Assembly: GCA_902766045.1 (NCBI GenBank) | Contig: CACXCA010000020.1 | Span: 44,528-108,527, forward strand | Direction of reading: 5' to 3' | Source of the DNA: an uncultured Bacteroidales bacterium | Lineage (GTDB): Bacteria > Bacteroidota > Bacteroidia > Bacteroidales > Paludibacteraceae | DNA length: 64,000 bases | Shown here: in pieces, positions 9,230 through 19,068 of the stretch | Layout of the letters: every line of letters starts with the position of its first letter | How positions within the stretch are numbered: the first letter of the stretch is position 1 | Position numbers and translations under genes: made by a program | The notes under the pieces: model-generated | The model's input: the letters and a program-made list of their open reading frames with translations, nothing else | The model's database searches: none | What the model was told of the DNA's origin: nothing

Positions 9230-10918
9230 TTATTTATCTTTTCCCAAATCTTTTCCCTTCTCATTCTCCTTCTTAGCTTCGCTCTCTTTTAACCGTTTTT
9301 CCTTTATAAACTTCAATTTTTCTTCTGCAAATTTAAGCATCACCGCATCCTCCTCTTTCAACATTCTATTCAACAATTTCTCCGCCTCATCCAACCTGTT
9401 CTTTTCAATCAACAAATAGGCTCTTCTTCGCAACAGGAAATTTCGATAATCAATATAATCTTCTGGCATTTCTTCTTCCTCATCATAATCACGCAACTTC
9501 TCTATGATAGCATTTAACTGAGTCTCCACCACACTCAACGCTCGGAAGTCATTAGACCCAATCAAACAATTTATATACTCCATACAGCCATCAATATTAC
9601 CATAGGTATATGGTATCTCCAGATAATAAAGGGCTTTCGAATATACCTTCAATTCAACATACGAGAAACCAAGTCGAGTATATACCCCCATAAGTTCAGT
9701 CTTCTGCTTTTTATTAAGCGTATCTAGCAAAGGATGAACTGAACTGATTACATTTTCAAAATGCTTTATCGCTTGGAAATAACTCTTTTCCGAGAAATAT
9801 TTATAGCCCCAATACATATCTTCTGTAATGGACCATCCAGCGAAATCAACTAGTATCAACTGTTCCTCTGTCAACTCGTCATATTTACCATCCTTCGCTT
9901 TATCCAATGCATCATTGATCATGAACTTCGCCTCTGCCTCATTATTAGACTTGGATTTATCCAACACATAAACCATTCGCAAAGGAGCGTCAGATGAATT
10001 CTCCATAGAGGATTTCTTGATGACATAAGGATTCTCAATAGAAAGAAGGAAATAATCAGATGTCTTGGACTCTGACTGCCATACAAAGCTAGCAGTATAG
10101 AACGTACCATCGACACATGAGACAGACACAATAAACTCCCGATGTTCCTCCTCCGGATTCTCTCCTCTTAAATCACGTATCAAAGAGGCTATGTTGAACG
10201 TTGTGTATTCTTCGACAGCTATCTCCTTCATGAAATGATGAACCGACACAAACGATATTTTTTTTACTTGATCAGCCGGCAGGAACTTCCCTGAAAGAGA
10301 AAATAAATCATACGGAGTCAAGACCAAATGTTGGAAATCTGTACGAACAACCGAATAATGACCTTTTGAGATCTCCTGTTCCAACATGAGATAGCGACTT
10401 CTCGCCTCTTTATTCGATTCATCAAAAACATCTATTCCCTTATTCCTTTCCAATACTTTCCTTATATTCCAGAACTCTTCATAAAAGTATCTTCTGAGCA
10501 TAAAGAACTCACCCAACTTATTCGTGAAAGAGTCTTTGTTCTCCGCATCCTTCTGATCCAACCACAAAGATGATTTCAAATGAACAGAAGACTGATTCTC
10601 TTCCTCGTCGTATGAATAAAAGAACGTTGACTGATGATAATCACGATTTAATTTATTGCATAAATAATAGATTGCGTATCTATATTCGTACTGTTCAGAG
10701 AAAATATAATAGAAATTCAAAAATGCTAAATAACCATCTTTTTGACAAGAGACATGAAAATTAACATTCTGATATGTAAAAACATACGTCACAACATTAT
10801 CTGTCGTATCTTCTTCTTTATATTCTATATTCAACTGCTTAAACAACCACAGTACAACGTCCAACGAATACTTTTTACTTGGCATTCTATTAAAAATATT
10901 TCTCCACTTACTATCCAT
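9230..10918 (-). CDS. TPR-containing protein of unknown function
   Basis: A 562-residue cytosolic protein without signal peptide. The N-terminal ~120 residues form an alpha/beta region (YSLDVVLWLFKQLNIEYKEE...) that recalls small YbjN- or CesT-like chaperone folds, though this is only an impression. From about residue 360 the sequence is helical and repeat-like (YFSEKSYFQAIKHFENVIS; YTRLGFSYVELKVYSKALYY; RAYLLIEKNRLDEAEKLLNR), consistent with three or more TPR units. The last ~30 residues are very rich in Lys and Glu. It is packed between lepA (10 bases) and the GH9 gene (32 bases), so it is likely co-transcribed with them. Function unknown. Confidence 0.7.
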   Translation of the reverse strand: MDSKWRNIFNRMPSKKYSLDVVLWLFKQLNIEYKEEDTTDNVVTYVFTYQNVNFHVSCQKDGYLAFLNFYYIFSEQYEYRYAIYYLCNKLNRDYHQSTFFYSYDEEENQSSVHLKSSLWLDQKDAENKDSFTNKLGEFFMLRRYFYEEFWNIRKVLERNKGIDVFDESNKEARSRYLMLEQEISKGHYSVVRTDFQHLVLTPYDLFSLSGKFLPADQVKKISFVSVHHFMKEIAVEEYTTFNIASLIRDLRGENPEEEHREFIVSVSCVDGTFYTASFVWQSESKTSDYFLLSIENPYVIKKSSMENSSDAPLRMVYVLDKSKSNNEAEAKFMINDALDKAKDGKYDELTEEQLILVDFAGWSITEDMYWGYKYFSEKSYFQAIKHFENVISSVHPLLDTLNKKQKTELMGVYTRLGFSYVELKVYSKALYYLEIPYTYGNIDGCMEYINCLIGSNDFRALSVVETQLNAIIEKLRDYDEEEEMPEDYIDYRNFLLRRRAYLLIEKNRLDEAEKLLNRMLKEEDAVMLKFAEEKLKFIKEKRLKESEAKKENEKGKDLGKDK

Positions 10919-10928
10919 ACAAACGCAA

Positions 10929-12716
10929 TTAATCCAGTTTCAACACCTCAAGGAAAGCCTTCTGAGGAACCTCCACAGTACCAATCTGCTTCATTCTCTT
11001 CTTACCTCTCTTCTGTTTCTCTAACAACTTACGTTTACGGGAAATATCACCTCCATAACATTTTGCCGTCACATCCTTACGAACAGCTTTTACGGTTTCT
11101 CTAGAGATAACTTTCGTTCCAATAGCCGCTTGTATTGCCACATCAAACTGTTGTCTCGGAATCAATTCCTTCAATTTTTCACACATGCGTTTACCCAATG
11201 TGTATGCATTGTCTATATGTGTAAGCGTAGATAGCGCATCAACAGCTTCTCCATTCAACAGGACATCCAGTTTTATCAGTTTTGACTCACGCATACCATG
11301 AGGATGATAATCAAATGATGCATACCCTTTGGAAATACTCTTTAGTTTGTCATAAAAGTCAAACACGATCTCTCCTAACGGCATATCATATACTAACTCC
11401 ACACGATTTCCTGAAACATAATCCTGTCGAACCAACTCTCCGCGTTTACCTAAACACAGCGTCATGATAGGACCGATGTAATCTGCCGATGTAATCACAG
11501 ACGCACGAATATAGGGTTCTTCTATTCTATCTATCAACGTAAGATCTGGCAATCCTGATGGATTATGAACCTCGATCATCTCTCCTTTCTTAGTATATAC
11601 ATTATACCGCACATTAGGAACCGTCGTTATCACATCCATATTGAACTCTCGATCCAATCTTTCCTGGATAATCTCCATGTGCAACATACCAAGGAAGCCA
11701 CAGCGGAAACCGAAGCCAAGAGCCAAGGATGATTCTGGTTGGAATGTCAAAGAAGCGTCATTCAATTGTAACTTTTCAATTGAGGCTCTCAAATCCTCAA
11801 AATCTTCTGTTTCAATAGGATAAACACCAGCGAACACCATCGGTTTCACCTCTTCAAATCCATCGATTGCTTTTTCACATGGACGATTCACATGCGTTAT
11901 GGTATCACCCACCTTCACCTCCTTCGAGGTCTTGATTCCAGAGATGATATATCCTACATTTCCAGCAGAAAGTGATTTTTTAGGCGACATATCCAACCGA
12001 AGGATACCGATTTCATCCGCCAAGTACTCTTTCTCCGTAGCAACGAACTTCACCAAATCACCACTATTTATCGTACCGTTGACAATTTTAAAATAAGCGA
12101 TGATTCCTCTGAACGGATTGAAAACAGAATCAAAAATCAAGCATTGAAGCGGTGCCTCAGGATCACCCACAGGTGGTTTGATACGTTCTACAATCGCATT
12201 CAATATATCGAATACTCCCTCTCCTGTCTTTCCACTGGCACGGATAATATCTTCTCTTTTACAACCCAGCAGATCCACAATCTGATCCTCAACCTCATCC
12301 GGCATAGCACCAGGAAGATCTATCTTATTCATCACAGGGATGATTTCCAAATCATGTTCCAAAGCCATATAAAGATTCGATATGGTCTGAGCTTGTATTC
12401 CCTGTGACGCATCCACAATCAACAAAGCACCTTCACATGCTGCTATCGAACGAGACACTTCGTATGAGAAATCAACATGCCCCGGAGTATCAATCAGATT
12501 CAATGTGTATTTTTCGCCCTGATACATGTAATCCATCTGTATGGCATGACTCTTAATCGTTATACCACGTTCCCGTTCCAGATCCATATCATCCAAAACC
12601 TGATCCTGCAAATCCTTTCCTGTCACCGTTTTAGTATATTCCAACAGACGATCAGCAAGGGTACTTTTACCATGATCTATATGAGCTATAATACAAAAAT
12701 TTCGAATATTTTTCAT
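10929..12716 (-). CDS. lepA: Elongation factor 4 (LepA) GTPase
   Basis: A 595-residue translational GTPase of full length. G1 AHIDHGKST (11-19), the switch motif RERGIT (49-54), G3 DTPGH (76-80) and G4 NKID (130-133) are all intact. The LepA-specific C-terminal domain is present, with the basic [20 protein letters not shown] block near the end. LepA binds the ribosome and influences initiation and back-translocation under stress. It is the third gene of a - strand run corA-obg-lepA-TPR-GH9; 58 bases separate it from obg. Confidence 0.97.
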   Translation of the reverse strand: MKNIRNFCIIAHIDHGKSTLADRLLEYTKTVTGKDLQDQVLDDMDLERERGITIKSHAIQMDYMYQGEKYTLNLIDTPGHVDFSYEVSRSIAACEGALLIVDASQGIQAQTISNLYMALEHDLEIIPVMNKIDLPGAMPDEVEDQIVDLLGCKREDIIRASGKTGEGVFDILNAIVERIKPPVGDPEAPLQCLIFDSVFNPFRGIIAYFKIVNGTINSGDLVKFVATEKEYLADEIGILRLDMSPKKSLSAGNVGYIISGIKTSKEVKVGDTITHVNRPCEKAIDGFEEVKPMVFAGVYPIETEDFEDLRASIEKLQLNDASLTFQPESSLALGFGFRCGFLGMLHMEIIQERLDREFNMDVITTVPNVRYNVYTKKGEMIEVHNPSGLPDLTLIDRIEEPYIRASVITSADYIGPIMTLCLGKRGELVRQDYVSGNRVELVYDMPLGEIVFDFYDKLKSISKGYASFDYHPHGMRESKLIKLDVLLNGEAVDALSTLTHIDNAYTLGKRMCEKLKELIPRQQFDVAIQAAIGTKVISRETVKAVRKDVTAKCYGGDISRKRKLLEKQKRGKKRMKQIGTVEVPQKAFLEVLKLD

Positions 12717-12774
12717 TCAACATCAATTTTTACTAAGATAACGAATAAGCCAAAACTGACAATTCTTTTTTTGC

Positions 12775-13881
12775 TTATTCCCAATCAATTTCTATGTCTT
12801 CGTCTCCTATAAATTCAACATCCTCATCAAACTCTTCTTCATTATCCACCTCCATCGGACGATGGGTTAATGTCATGTGTCGATCCACATCCTTACTCAA
12901 CTCATTCCATATCATATCTTTCAATTCACTTACGCCATCACCTGTGACGGATGAAAAGAAGAGAGTCGGAATATCCGTTGGTAACGTCGCTTTAATCTCC
13001 TGCATCAACTCCTCATCCAACATGTCTGATTTTGAAATCGCTAAGATACGTTGCTTCTTCAACAGTTCTTCATTATAGTTTTCTAGTTCTGTCAAAAGGA
13101 TATTATATTCTTTTATGATATCTTCAGAATCAGCAGGGACCAAGAACAAAAGAATTGCATTTCTTTCTATGTGACGCAAGAAACGGAGACCTATTCCTTT
13201 TCCTTCCGATGCACCTTCTATGATACCTGGAATATCAGCCATCGCAAACGATTTCTGATCACGATAAGCTACAATACCTAAATTAGGTTCCAGCGTCGTA
13301 AACGGATAGTTGGCAATCTTAGGTTTTGCAGCAGATACAACAGAGAGCAAGGTCGATTTTCCTGCATTCGGAAATCCAACCAAACCAACATCTGCCAACA
13401 CCTTCAGTTCTAATATAACCGTCTTTTCTATGGCTGGTTCTCCTGGCTGTGCATAACGAGGCGTCTGATTGGTTGCCGATTTGAAATGCCAGTTTCCTAA
13501 GCCACCTCGACCACCTTTCAACAAAACAACCTCTTGTTTATCTTCCGTCACATCGCATAAGAAATCACCCGATTCAGCATCATAGACAACTGTTCCGCAT
13601 GGCACTTCTATAATTTTATCTGCACCATCAGCACCAAAGCTACGGCTATGCCCTCCATTTCCGCCATTCCCAGCTAAAACATGTTTCTCGTATTTAAGAT
13701 GAATCAGTGTCCAGTAATCTTTATTTCCTCTTAAAATAATATGACCTCCACGACCACCATCACCGCCATCCGGACCACCCTTAGGAGTATATTTTTCCCT
13801 ATGTAGATGTGCAGAGCCTGCCCCACCTTTACCCGAACGGCAATATATTTTCACATAATCAACAAAATTAGTCTCTGCCAT
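12775..13881 (-). CDS. obg: Obg family GTPase (ObgE/CgtA)
   Basis: A 368-residue protein. Residues 1-158 form the glycine-rich Obg domain ([18 protein letters not shown] and repeats of GGNGG/GGRGG). The G domain follows, with G1 GFPNAGKST (169-177), the switch region TTLEPNLG (195-202) and G3 DIPG (216-219); G4 appears as SKSD. The C-terminal ~35 residues form a very acidic tail (Asp/Glu in most positions). Obg proteins bind the large ribosomal subunit and couple ribosome assembly to growth and stringent response. Only 24 bases separate it from corA upstream. Confidence 0.97.
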   Translation of the reverse strand: MAETNFVDYVKIYCRSGKGGAGSAHLHREKYTPKGGPDGGDGGRGGHIILRGNKDYWTLIHLKYEKHVLAGNGGNGGHSRSFGADGADKIIEVPCGTVVYDAESGDFLCDVTEDKQEVVLLKGGRGGLGNWHFKSATNQTPRYAQPGEPAIEKTVILELKVLADVGLVGFPNAGKSTLLSVVSAAKPKIANYPFTTLEPNLGIVAYRDQKSFAMADIPGIIEGASEGKGIGLRFLRHIERNAILLFLVPADSEDIIKEYNILLTELENYNEELLKKQRILAISKSDMLDEELMQEIKATLPTDIPTLFFSSVTGDGVSELKDMIWNELSKDVDRHMTLTHRPMEVDNEEEFDEDVEFIGDEDIEIDWE

Positions 13882-13905
13882 CTTATATCTTTTTTTTTAG
13901 TTTAG

Positions 13906-14868
13906 TTATAACCAATTTTTCTTCTTGAAAATGAGCAGTGTAAGTCCAGAAGCTACAATCATCAAAATCAACGAAAACAAATACCCGTATTTCCAATGTA
14001 ACTCAGGCATGAAATCGAAGTTCATACCATACATACTTGCTATCAATGTTGGAGGCAAGAATATAACAGAAACGACAGTAAATATTTTTATAATTTTATT
14101 TTGCTCAATGTTAACCAAACCCAAGAACGTATCTTGCAAGTAATCCAATCGATCAAATCCAAACTTTGTGTGTTCAATCAACGAATTGATATCCTTGATA
14201 ATCATACTCAGACGTGGCGTTAAATCTTTCGGTATCAAAGCACTCTTCATCACATTCGAAACAACACGCTGCTTATCGATAATGTTCTCACGAAGATGCA
14301 TGACACGCTCCTGCATGTTTTTAATTGACAACAACACATCTTCATCCACATCCTCTGCCACAGTCAACGTCTTACTCAACTTAGTGATATCTCGTGTGGC
14401 ATCCTCAATCATATCGGCATCATATTCAACTCGTGTTTCCATCAATGCCACGAATATATGATAACCTGTTGGATAATTTCGAGGATTAGCAAACATTTTC
14501 TTTACCGTCTCATTGAAAGACTTCAAATTTGAATTATCTCTAACCGAAACCAATATCTGATTCTTTAAAATAAAAGATACCGGCTCCTTTTCATACGTAT
14601 CTAACAAGAAATTGGAATTGGCAACCAATGTGTCTTCTGTCTCAATAAAACGAGACGACATCTCGATCTCTTCTATCTCCTCTTCCTCCTGAATATAAAT
14701 CTTCAAGAACTGCTCCAACTCCGACTCTGTTTCTGGTGCAACATTGTTCAAATCAATCCACACAAAATTACTCAAAGGAATCTCTTTTAAAATCTCAATG
14801 TCCTTTGCTATCTTCAATCTGTTGTTATCAAAGTAGAACAAACGTACCTGTTGTATATTTTGTTGCAT
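13906..14868 (-). CDS. corA: CorA-family magnesium/divalent cation transporter
   Basis: A 320-residue protein of normal CorA length. A long cytosolic alpha/beta and helical domain is followed by two C-terminal membrane helices. The signature YGMNF (GMN at 281-283) lies at the end of the first, and the chain ends with a basic KKKNW tail. CorA forms a pentameric Mg2+ channel in the inner membrane. The gene starts the - strand run that continues with obg and lepA. Immediately upstream is a 100-base gap before rsmA containing only a small hairpin. Confidence 0.93.
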   Translation of the reverse strand: MQQNIQQVRLFYFDNNRLKIAKDIEILKEIPLSNFVWIDLNNVAPETESELEQFLKIYIQEEEEIEEIEMSSRFIETEDTLVANSNFLLDTYEKEPVSFILKNQILVSVRDNSNLKSFNETVKKMFANPRNYPTGYHIFVALMETRVEYDADMIEDATRDITKLSKTLTVAEDVDEDVLLSIKNMQERVMHLRENIIDKQRVVSNVMKSALIPKDLTPRLSMIIKDINSLIEHTKFGFDRLDYLQDTFLGLVNIEQNKIIKIFTVVSVIFLPPTLIASMYGMNFDFMPELHWKYGYLFSLILMIVASGLTLLIFKKKNWL

Positions 14869-14931
14869 ACCTTAACCGTATTTGTAGGACGTAGTCATTT
14901 TTAATTGTCAGTGTCCCTAGTTTACAAAACT

Positions 14932-14951
14932 TGTAGGATTTATTTCCTACA
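14932..14951 (-). terminator. Weak hairpin behind rsmA
   Basis: A 7-bp stem (TGTAGGA / TCCTACA) with a 6-base loop lies 18 bases downstream of the rsmA stop. There is no strong U-run on the - strand, so this may be a weak terminator or a processing hairpin. Confidence 0.3.
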
Positions 14952-14968
14952 TAAAATCACTCTCATAT

Positions 14969-15751
14969 TTATATTATTTCCTGCTGTACCTTATTCGTCA
15001 ACTCTATGAAATCTTGAACGCTCAATTGTTCCGGTCGTTTCGTCATAATTGGATCTTTCAATAGAGGACTCTCTTTCGCAACCAACTGTGCAATAGAGTT
15101 TCGTAACATTTTGCGCCGCTGGTTAAACGATGTTTTGACAACTTTTATGAATAACGATTCATCACAGTCTAATTTCTTCACATCGTTCCTCACCATCCGA
15201 ATGACAGCAGATTTAACTTTCGGTGGAGGGTCGAAAACATATTCATGGACAGTGAATAAATATTCTATATCATAAAATGCCTGTAGCAACACACTTAAGA
15301 TTCCGTATGCTTTACAATTGGGTTTAGAAGCCATTCTTTCAGCAACTTCCTTTTGTATCATACCCGAACAAACAGGAACCCTGTCCCTATATTCTAATAC
15401 CTTAAAAAAAATCTGACTTGATATATTATAAGGATAATTGCCTATAACATAAAATGGTTCTCCGTCAAACAACTTACCTAAGTCTAACTTCAAAAAATCT
15501 TCTGCTAAGATGCGTCCTTTTAAGGCAGGAAAATTCTCATTTAAATATACAACCGATTCTCGATCTAATTCTACAACCTGTAAATTTATAGATGGATTTT
15601 TTAATAAGAATTGAGTCAAAACACCCATTCCTGGACCAATTTCAAGCACATTCGTCGGTCCATTCACATTTAAACTGTCAGCTATATTCTGGGCAATGTT
15701 CAAGTCTTTTAAAAAGTGTTGCCCTAAGAATTTCTTGGGCGTAACAATCAT
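14969..15751 (-). CDS. rsmA: 16S rRNA (adenine1518/1519-N6) dimethyltransferase
   Basis: A 260-residue Rossmann-fold methyltransferase. It has the N-terminal KKFLGQHFL motif, the SAM-binding LEIGPGMGVLT (36-46), the acidic ELDRE after strand 2, the catalytic NYPY (105-108) and the FDPPPKVKSAVIRM block. This set is diagnostic for KsgA/RsmA, which dimethylates two adjacent adenines near the 3' end of 16S rRNA during small-subunit maturation. Length matches the family. It stands alone between the palindrome-containing gap at 15752-15975 and the corA gap. Confidence 0.96.
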   Translation of the reverse strand: MIVTPKKFLGQHFLKDLNIAQNIADSLNVNGPTNVLEIGPGMGVLTQFLLKNPSINLQVVELDRESVVYLNENFPALKGRILAEDFLKLDLGKLFDGEPFYVIGNYPYNISSQIFFKVLEYRDRVPVCSGMIQKEVAERMASKPNCKAYGILSVLLQAFYDIEYLFTVHEYVFDPPPKVKSAVIRMVRNDVKKLDCDESLFIKVVKTSFNQRRKMLRNSIAQLVAKESPLLKDPIMTKRPEQLSVQDFIELTNKVQQEII

Positions 15752-15863
15752 CTTCCATCCTTTATCTAATTTAACAATGCATTTTCATGCAAAAATAATA
15801 AAAATGGCTGAATTAAACCCCTTTTCATCAAAAATACTCTAAAATTGTTCCGAATACCCTCCA

Positions 15864-15889
15864 TATAGACGTACGTCCGTGCGTCTCTA
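15864..15889. repeat. REP-like near-perfect palindrome
   Basis: Twelve positions on each side of a two-base centre (15876-15877) pair with one mismatch and one G-U-type pair, around the sequence AGACGTACG/CGTGCGTCT. It sits in the otherwise featureless 224-base gap between rsmA and the barrel gene, near 15840-15920. It resembles short intergenic palindromes found in many copies in some genomes; only one copy was noticed in this window. Confidence 0.4.
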
Positions 15890-15922
15890 CAACCGTATCA
15901 CATTAATAAGCAGCTACATACA

Positions 15923-15957
15923 AAAAAAATCATCAATCAATGATTGATGATTTTTTT
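15923..15957 (-). terminator. Bidirectional-type hairpin terminator
   Basis: A 17-bp complementary pair of arms (AAAAAAATCATCAATCA and its complement) around a single central base, flanked by A and T runs. It lies 18 bases beyond the stop of the outer-membrane barrel gene on the - strand and is the expected terminator for it. Confidence 0.75.
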
Positions 15958-15975
15958 AACAGCAATTTTATAAAA

Positions 15976-16650
15976 CTAAAGTCTGATTGCTATACTTGCT
16001 GAGAAAGAACGGCTTCTGAAGGCTGGAGTTCCCTCTTTCGCACTGATATTAATACAGCCAAATTCCGAATTCACTTTCACCATTGCATAACGGAAGAAGA
16101 TAAAACGCAAACCTAAATCAACTCCGAAATCAATATTCTTCAACAAATTAACATCTTCATCATCATTACGGAACGCTTTATATTCCAACGAACGTGTTCC
16201 ATATAATCCCAAGTAGTTATCAGATGACTCCGTATAACTTCCTGCTATACCACATGCCAAGAATGGTCCCGCACATATCTGGACACCCATCTTTTTCCCT
16301 ATCGGCAAATTCAATGAGAAATTGACTGGTACCTCCACATACATCGACATCATATCAGTTGTACACAAAGCTAAATCTCTCATCATCTCAGAGGTATATC
16401 CTTTGGTCTCGAACAAAATAGATGGCAAGAAGGAAACCCATGAGTAAAGTAATGGAATATCAGCACCAAAACCACCACGATAACCTAACTTATAATCCGT
16501 GTGACGAGTTGATATTGTATTATAGGAAGCACCTGCTTCAAACCAATAATGATTCTTTTCAAAAACACTGAATTCACGATATGGACTTAATTGCGCATTC
16601 GCTGACATTGCGAACAATGCGATTACCAACGTTATAAAAATTTTTCTCAT
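15976..16650 (-). CDS. Outer-membrane beta-barrel protein (porin-family, OMP_b-brl type)
   Basis: A 224-residue protein with signal peptide (MRKIFITLVIALFAMSANA, cut before Q). Alternating strands such as YWFEAGASYNTI, GYRGGFGADIPLLY, VNFSLNLPIGKKMGVQICAG and FRFIFFRYAMVKVNSEFG-type segments lead to a final strand ending in SFSASIAIRL. This pattern fits the small 8-stranded outer-membrane barrels that are abundant in Bacteroidetes. No ligand or partner can be named. It is a single gene, with a strong terminator behind it and miaB 86 bases upstream on the same strand. Confidence 0.7.
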   Translation of the reverse strand: MRKIFITLVIALFAMSANAQLSPYREFSVFEKNHYWFEAGASYNTISTRHTDYKLGYRGGFGADIPLLYSWVSFLPSILFETKGYTSEMMRDLALCTTDMMSMYVEVPVNFSLNLPIGKKMGVQICAGPFLACGIAGSYTESSDNYLGLYGTRSLEYKAFRNDDEDVNLLKNIDFGVDLGLRFIFFRYAMVKVNSEFGCINISAKEGTPAFRSRSFSASIAIRL

Positions 16651-16736
16651 GATCTATTATTTATTTCTCATTTTTTCGACAAGCGAAATTAACTATTTTT
16701 TTTTCAAATACCGATTCGATTGTGAAAATAATTAAA

Positions 16737-18062
16737 TTAATCCACCAATTCTCCCAACAAAGTAGCCGATGTAGAGGAGATAATTTTAACCTTCACAAAT
16801 TCGCCAACCCGATGATTTCCCTTAGGGAATACCACCATTTTATTCTGTGGAGTCCGTCCGCATAACTGTTCTCGGGAACGTTTCGAATAGCCTTCCACCA
16901 ACACTTCGAACTCTTTGTTCAGATCCCTCTCATTGGCAATCACGGACAGTTCATTCTGAAGAGCAATCATCTCATTCAACCTTGCAATCTTCACCTCTTC
17001 CGAGATATTGTCAGGAAGATTCTTTGAAGCAAATGTTCCTGGCCGCTCTGAATACTTAAACATAAACGCAGAATCAAACACGACCTCCCGCATCAACGAC
17101 AATGTCTCTTGATGATCCTCCTCCGTCTCATCGTGGAACCCACAGAACATATCAGTCGAGATACCACAATCAGGAATAATTCGGCGAATCGCTGCGATTC
17201 TATCTAAATACCACTCACGAGTATATTTTCGATTCATCAACTTCAATATCTTATTGCTTCCTGATTGTACTGGCAGATGGATATGATGACATATATTAGG
17301 ATATGCTGCTATAGTTTCCAATATCTCATCACTCATATCCTTTGGATGTGAAGTGGTGAAACGAATACGCATCATAGGATAAGTCTTTGCAACAATTGCT
17401 AATAATTCCGCAAAGGATACAATGTGTCCCTCTTCATTCTTATAGGCATAAGAGTTAACATTTTGACCAATCAAGATCACCTCTTTATAATTTCGATTTT
17501 TCAAATCTTCTATCTCTCCTAAAATACTTGAGACCTCACGACTACGTTCACGTCCTCGTGTATAAGGCACAATACAATAGGAACAGAAATTATTACAACC
17601 ACGCATAATTGACACAAATCCTGAAATCAGATTTCCGCCAATTCTCGCTGGAATAATAGCTTTATACGTTTCCGTCGTTGACAAATCCACATTGATAGCT
17701 GGAAGACCTTTCTCTGCCATAGTAACTAGATTAGGCAAATCCAAGTAAGCATCCGGTCCGACCACCAAATCAACCATTTGTGATGCAATCAATTCATCCT
17801 TGGTCCGCTCAGCCATACAGCCCAAGAGGCCAACAATCAATTGTTTTTTCTTTTTCTTTAATGTCTGAAAGTATTGAAGACGAGAATGTATTTTTTGTTC
17901 TGCATTATCACGAATAGAACACGTGTTAACAAAAATGGCATCCGCCTCTTCCATATTTTTTGTCACATCATAATCAATGGTTTGCATAATTGATGCAACC
18001 ACTTCACTGTCTGCCACATTCATCTGGCAGCCATAGGTCTCAATGAAAACTTTCTTCGTCAT
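16737..18062 (-). CDS. miaB: tRNA-2-methylthio-N6-dimethylallyladenosine synthase (MiaB)
   Basis: A 441-residue methylthiotransferase. Three N-terminal cysteines of the auxiliary cluster (Cys12, Cys48, Cys82) and the radical SAM motif GCNNFCSYC (Cys156, Cys160, Cys163) are present, followed by PYTRGRERSR and a C-terminal TRAM domain. MiaB adds the 2-methylthio group to i6A37 of tRNAs. The frame extends upstream to 18122, but ATG 18062 starts right before the conserved TKKVFIETYGCQMN, and a promoter -7 box lies at 18104-18111, which excludes the longer form. It is divergent from lptB. Confidence 0.95.
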   Translation of the reverse strand: MTKKVFIETYGCQMNVADSEVVASIMQTIDYDVTKNMEEADAIFVNTCSIRDNAEQKIHSRLQYFQTLKKKKKQLIVGLLGCMAERTKDELIASQMVDLVVGPDAYLDLPNLVTMAEKGLPAINVDLSTTETYKAIIPARIGGNLISGFVSIMRGCNNFCSYCIVPYTRGRERSREVSSILGEIEDLKNRNYKEVILIGQNVNSYAYKNEEGHIVSFAELLAIVAKTYPMMRIRFTTSHPKDMSDEILETIAAYPNICHHIHLPVQSGSNKILKLMNRKYTREWYLDRIAAIRRIIPDCGISTDMFCGFHDETEEDHQETLSLMREVVFDSAFMFKYSERPGTFASKNLPDNISEEVKIARLNEMIALQNELSVIANERDLNKEFEVLVEGYSKRSREQLCGRTPQNKMVVFPKGNHRVGEFVKVKIISSTSATLLGELVD

Positions 18063-18103
18063 TTGTTTTTTATCAACGACTTTACAACTAGCATAAATAT
18101 GAG

Positions 18104-18111
18104 CAAAGATA
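18104..18111 (-). promoter_or_regulatory. miaB promoter -7 box
   Basis: TATCTTTG on the - strand matches the Bacteroidetes TAnnTTTG consensus, 42 bases before the miaB ATG. The divergent lptB -7 box starts only 23 bases away, so the two promoters are back to back. Confidence 0.6.
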
Positions 18112-18134
18112 ATAGTTTTCATCCAATAATATTG

Positions 18135-18142
18135 TATATTTG
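18135..18142 (+). promoter_or_regulatory. lptB promoter -7 box
   Basis: TATATTTG matches TAnnTTTG. Transcription would begin a few bases downstream, so the upstream TTG codon at 18140, inside this box, cannot be the lptB start; ATG 18164 or 18182 remain possible. Confidence 0.65.
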
Positions 18143-18181
18143 CGCAAAATAAAGAAGATTGAGATGTACCAGAATACGAAC

Positions 18182-18979
18182 ATGATCCTTCGAACTGAAG
18201 GTCTCGTCAAAAAATACGGAGCAAGAACGGTTGCTAACAACGTATCCATCCAAGTGGAACAAGGAGAAATCGTAGGCTTACTAGGTCCTAATGGAGCTGG
18301 CAAAACAACTACTTTCTATATGACTACAGGCCTTATTGTTCCCAACGCAGGAAAGATATTCTTAAACGATGAGGAAATCACTCAATATCCGGTTTATAAA
18401 CGTGCGCAAAAAGGCATTGGATACCTAGCTCAGGAGCCTTCTGTTTTCAGAAAGATGACTGTTGAAGATAACATCAAATCCGTTCTGGAAATGACCAACT
18501 TTAGCGAAGATTATCAGGCAGAAAAACTAGAAAGTCTCATCAAAGAGTTCAATTTAAGTCATGTTCGGAACAACTTAGGTGACAGACTCTCGGGTGGTGA
18601 ACGCCGCCGTACTGAGATTGCTCGTTGTCTCGCTATCGAACCTAAATTCATCATGTTGGACGAACCATTTGCTGGTGTTGACCCTATCGCCGTACAAGAT
18701 ATTCAGGACATTGTCTGGAAACTAAAAGACAAAAACATAGGTATTCTGATTACCGACCACAATGTGGACGAAACGCTTTCCATCACCGACAGAGCTTATC
18801 TATTGTTTGAAGGTCGTATCTTATTCCAAGGCACATCAGAAGAGTTAGCAGCCAACCCAACCGTTAAAGAAAAATATCTGGGACGTGATTTTGAGTTGAA
18901 GAAAAGGAAGAAAATAATCGAACAGGAAGAAGAACCATTAGCCATCGAACAAGCTAATGAAGAATCATTACCGCTTTAG
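18182..18979 (+). CDS. lptB: LPS export ABC transporter ATPase LptB
   Basis: A 265-residue ABC ATPase. Walker A is GPNGAGKT (35-42), the Q-loop region [18 protein letters not shown], signature LSGGERRR and Walker [13 protein letters not shown] followed by the switch His in TDHNVDE. The [12 protein letters not shown] block and [10 protein letters not shown] are characteristic of LptB, which powers lipopolysaccharide movement from the inner membrane. The C-terminal ~25 residues are a charged extension ([13 protein letters not shown]). ATG 18182 ([13 protein letters not shown]) is chosen by family alignment; ATG 18164, six codons upstream, is the alternative. LptFG-like permease is encoded elsewhere in the window (33251-34378). 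Confidence 0.92.
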   Translation: MILRTEGLVKKYGARTVANNVSIQVEQGEIVGLLGPNGAGKTTTFYMTTGLIVPNAGKIFLNDEEITQYPVYKRAQKGIGYLAQEPSVFRKMTVEDNIKSVLEMTNFSEDYQAEKLESLIKEFNLSHVRNNLGDRLSGGERRRTEIARCLAIEPKFIMLDEPFAGVDPIAVQDIQDIVWKLKDKNIGILITDHNVDETLSITDRAYLLFEGRILFQGTSEELAANPTVKEKYLGRDFELKKRKKIIEQEEEPLAIEQANEESLPL

Positions 18980-19031
18980 CCTCGAAACAATACAATAAAA
19001 GTAAGCCCATAAATATACAAAGCGTCATATA

Positions 19032-19068
19032 CAAAGCGTCAAAGTCTTATCAAGCCTTTGACGCTTTG
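19032..19068. terminator. Hairpin shared by convergent lptB and acyltransferase genes
   Basis: A 13-bp perfect stem (CAAAGCGTCAAAG / CTTTGACGCTTTG) with an 11-base loop. The right arm overlaps the last codons of the acyltransferase gene, whose stop is at 19050. An extra copy of ACAAAGCGTCA lies just upstream at about 19017-19027. It likely terminates both genes, though neither side has a long U-run. Confidence 0.6.
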
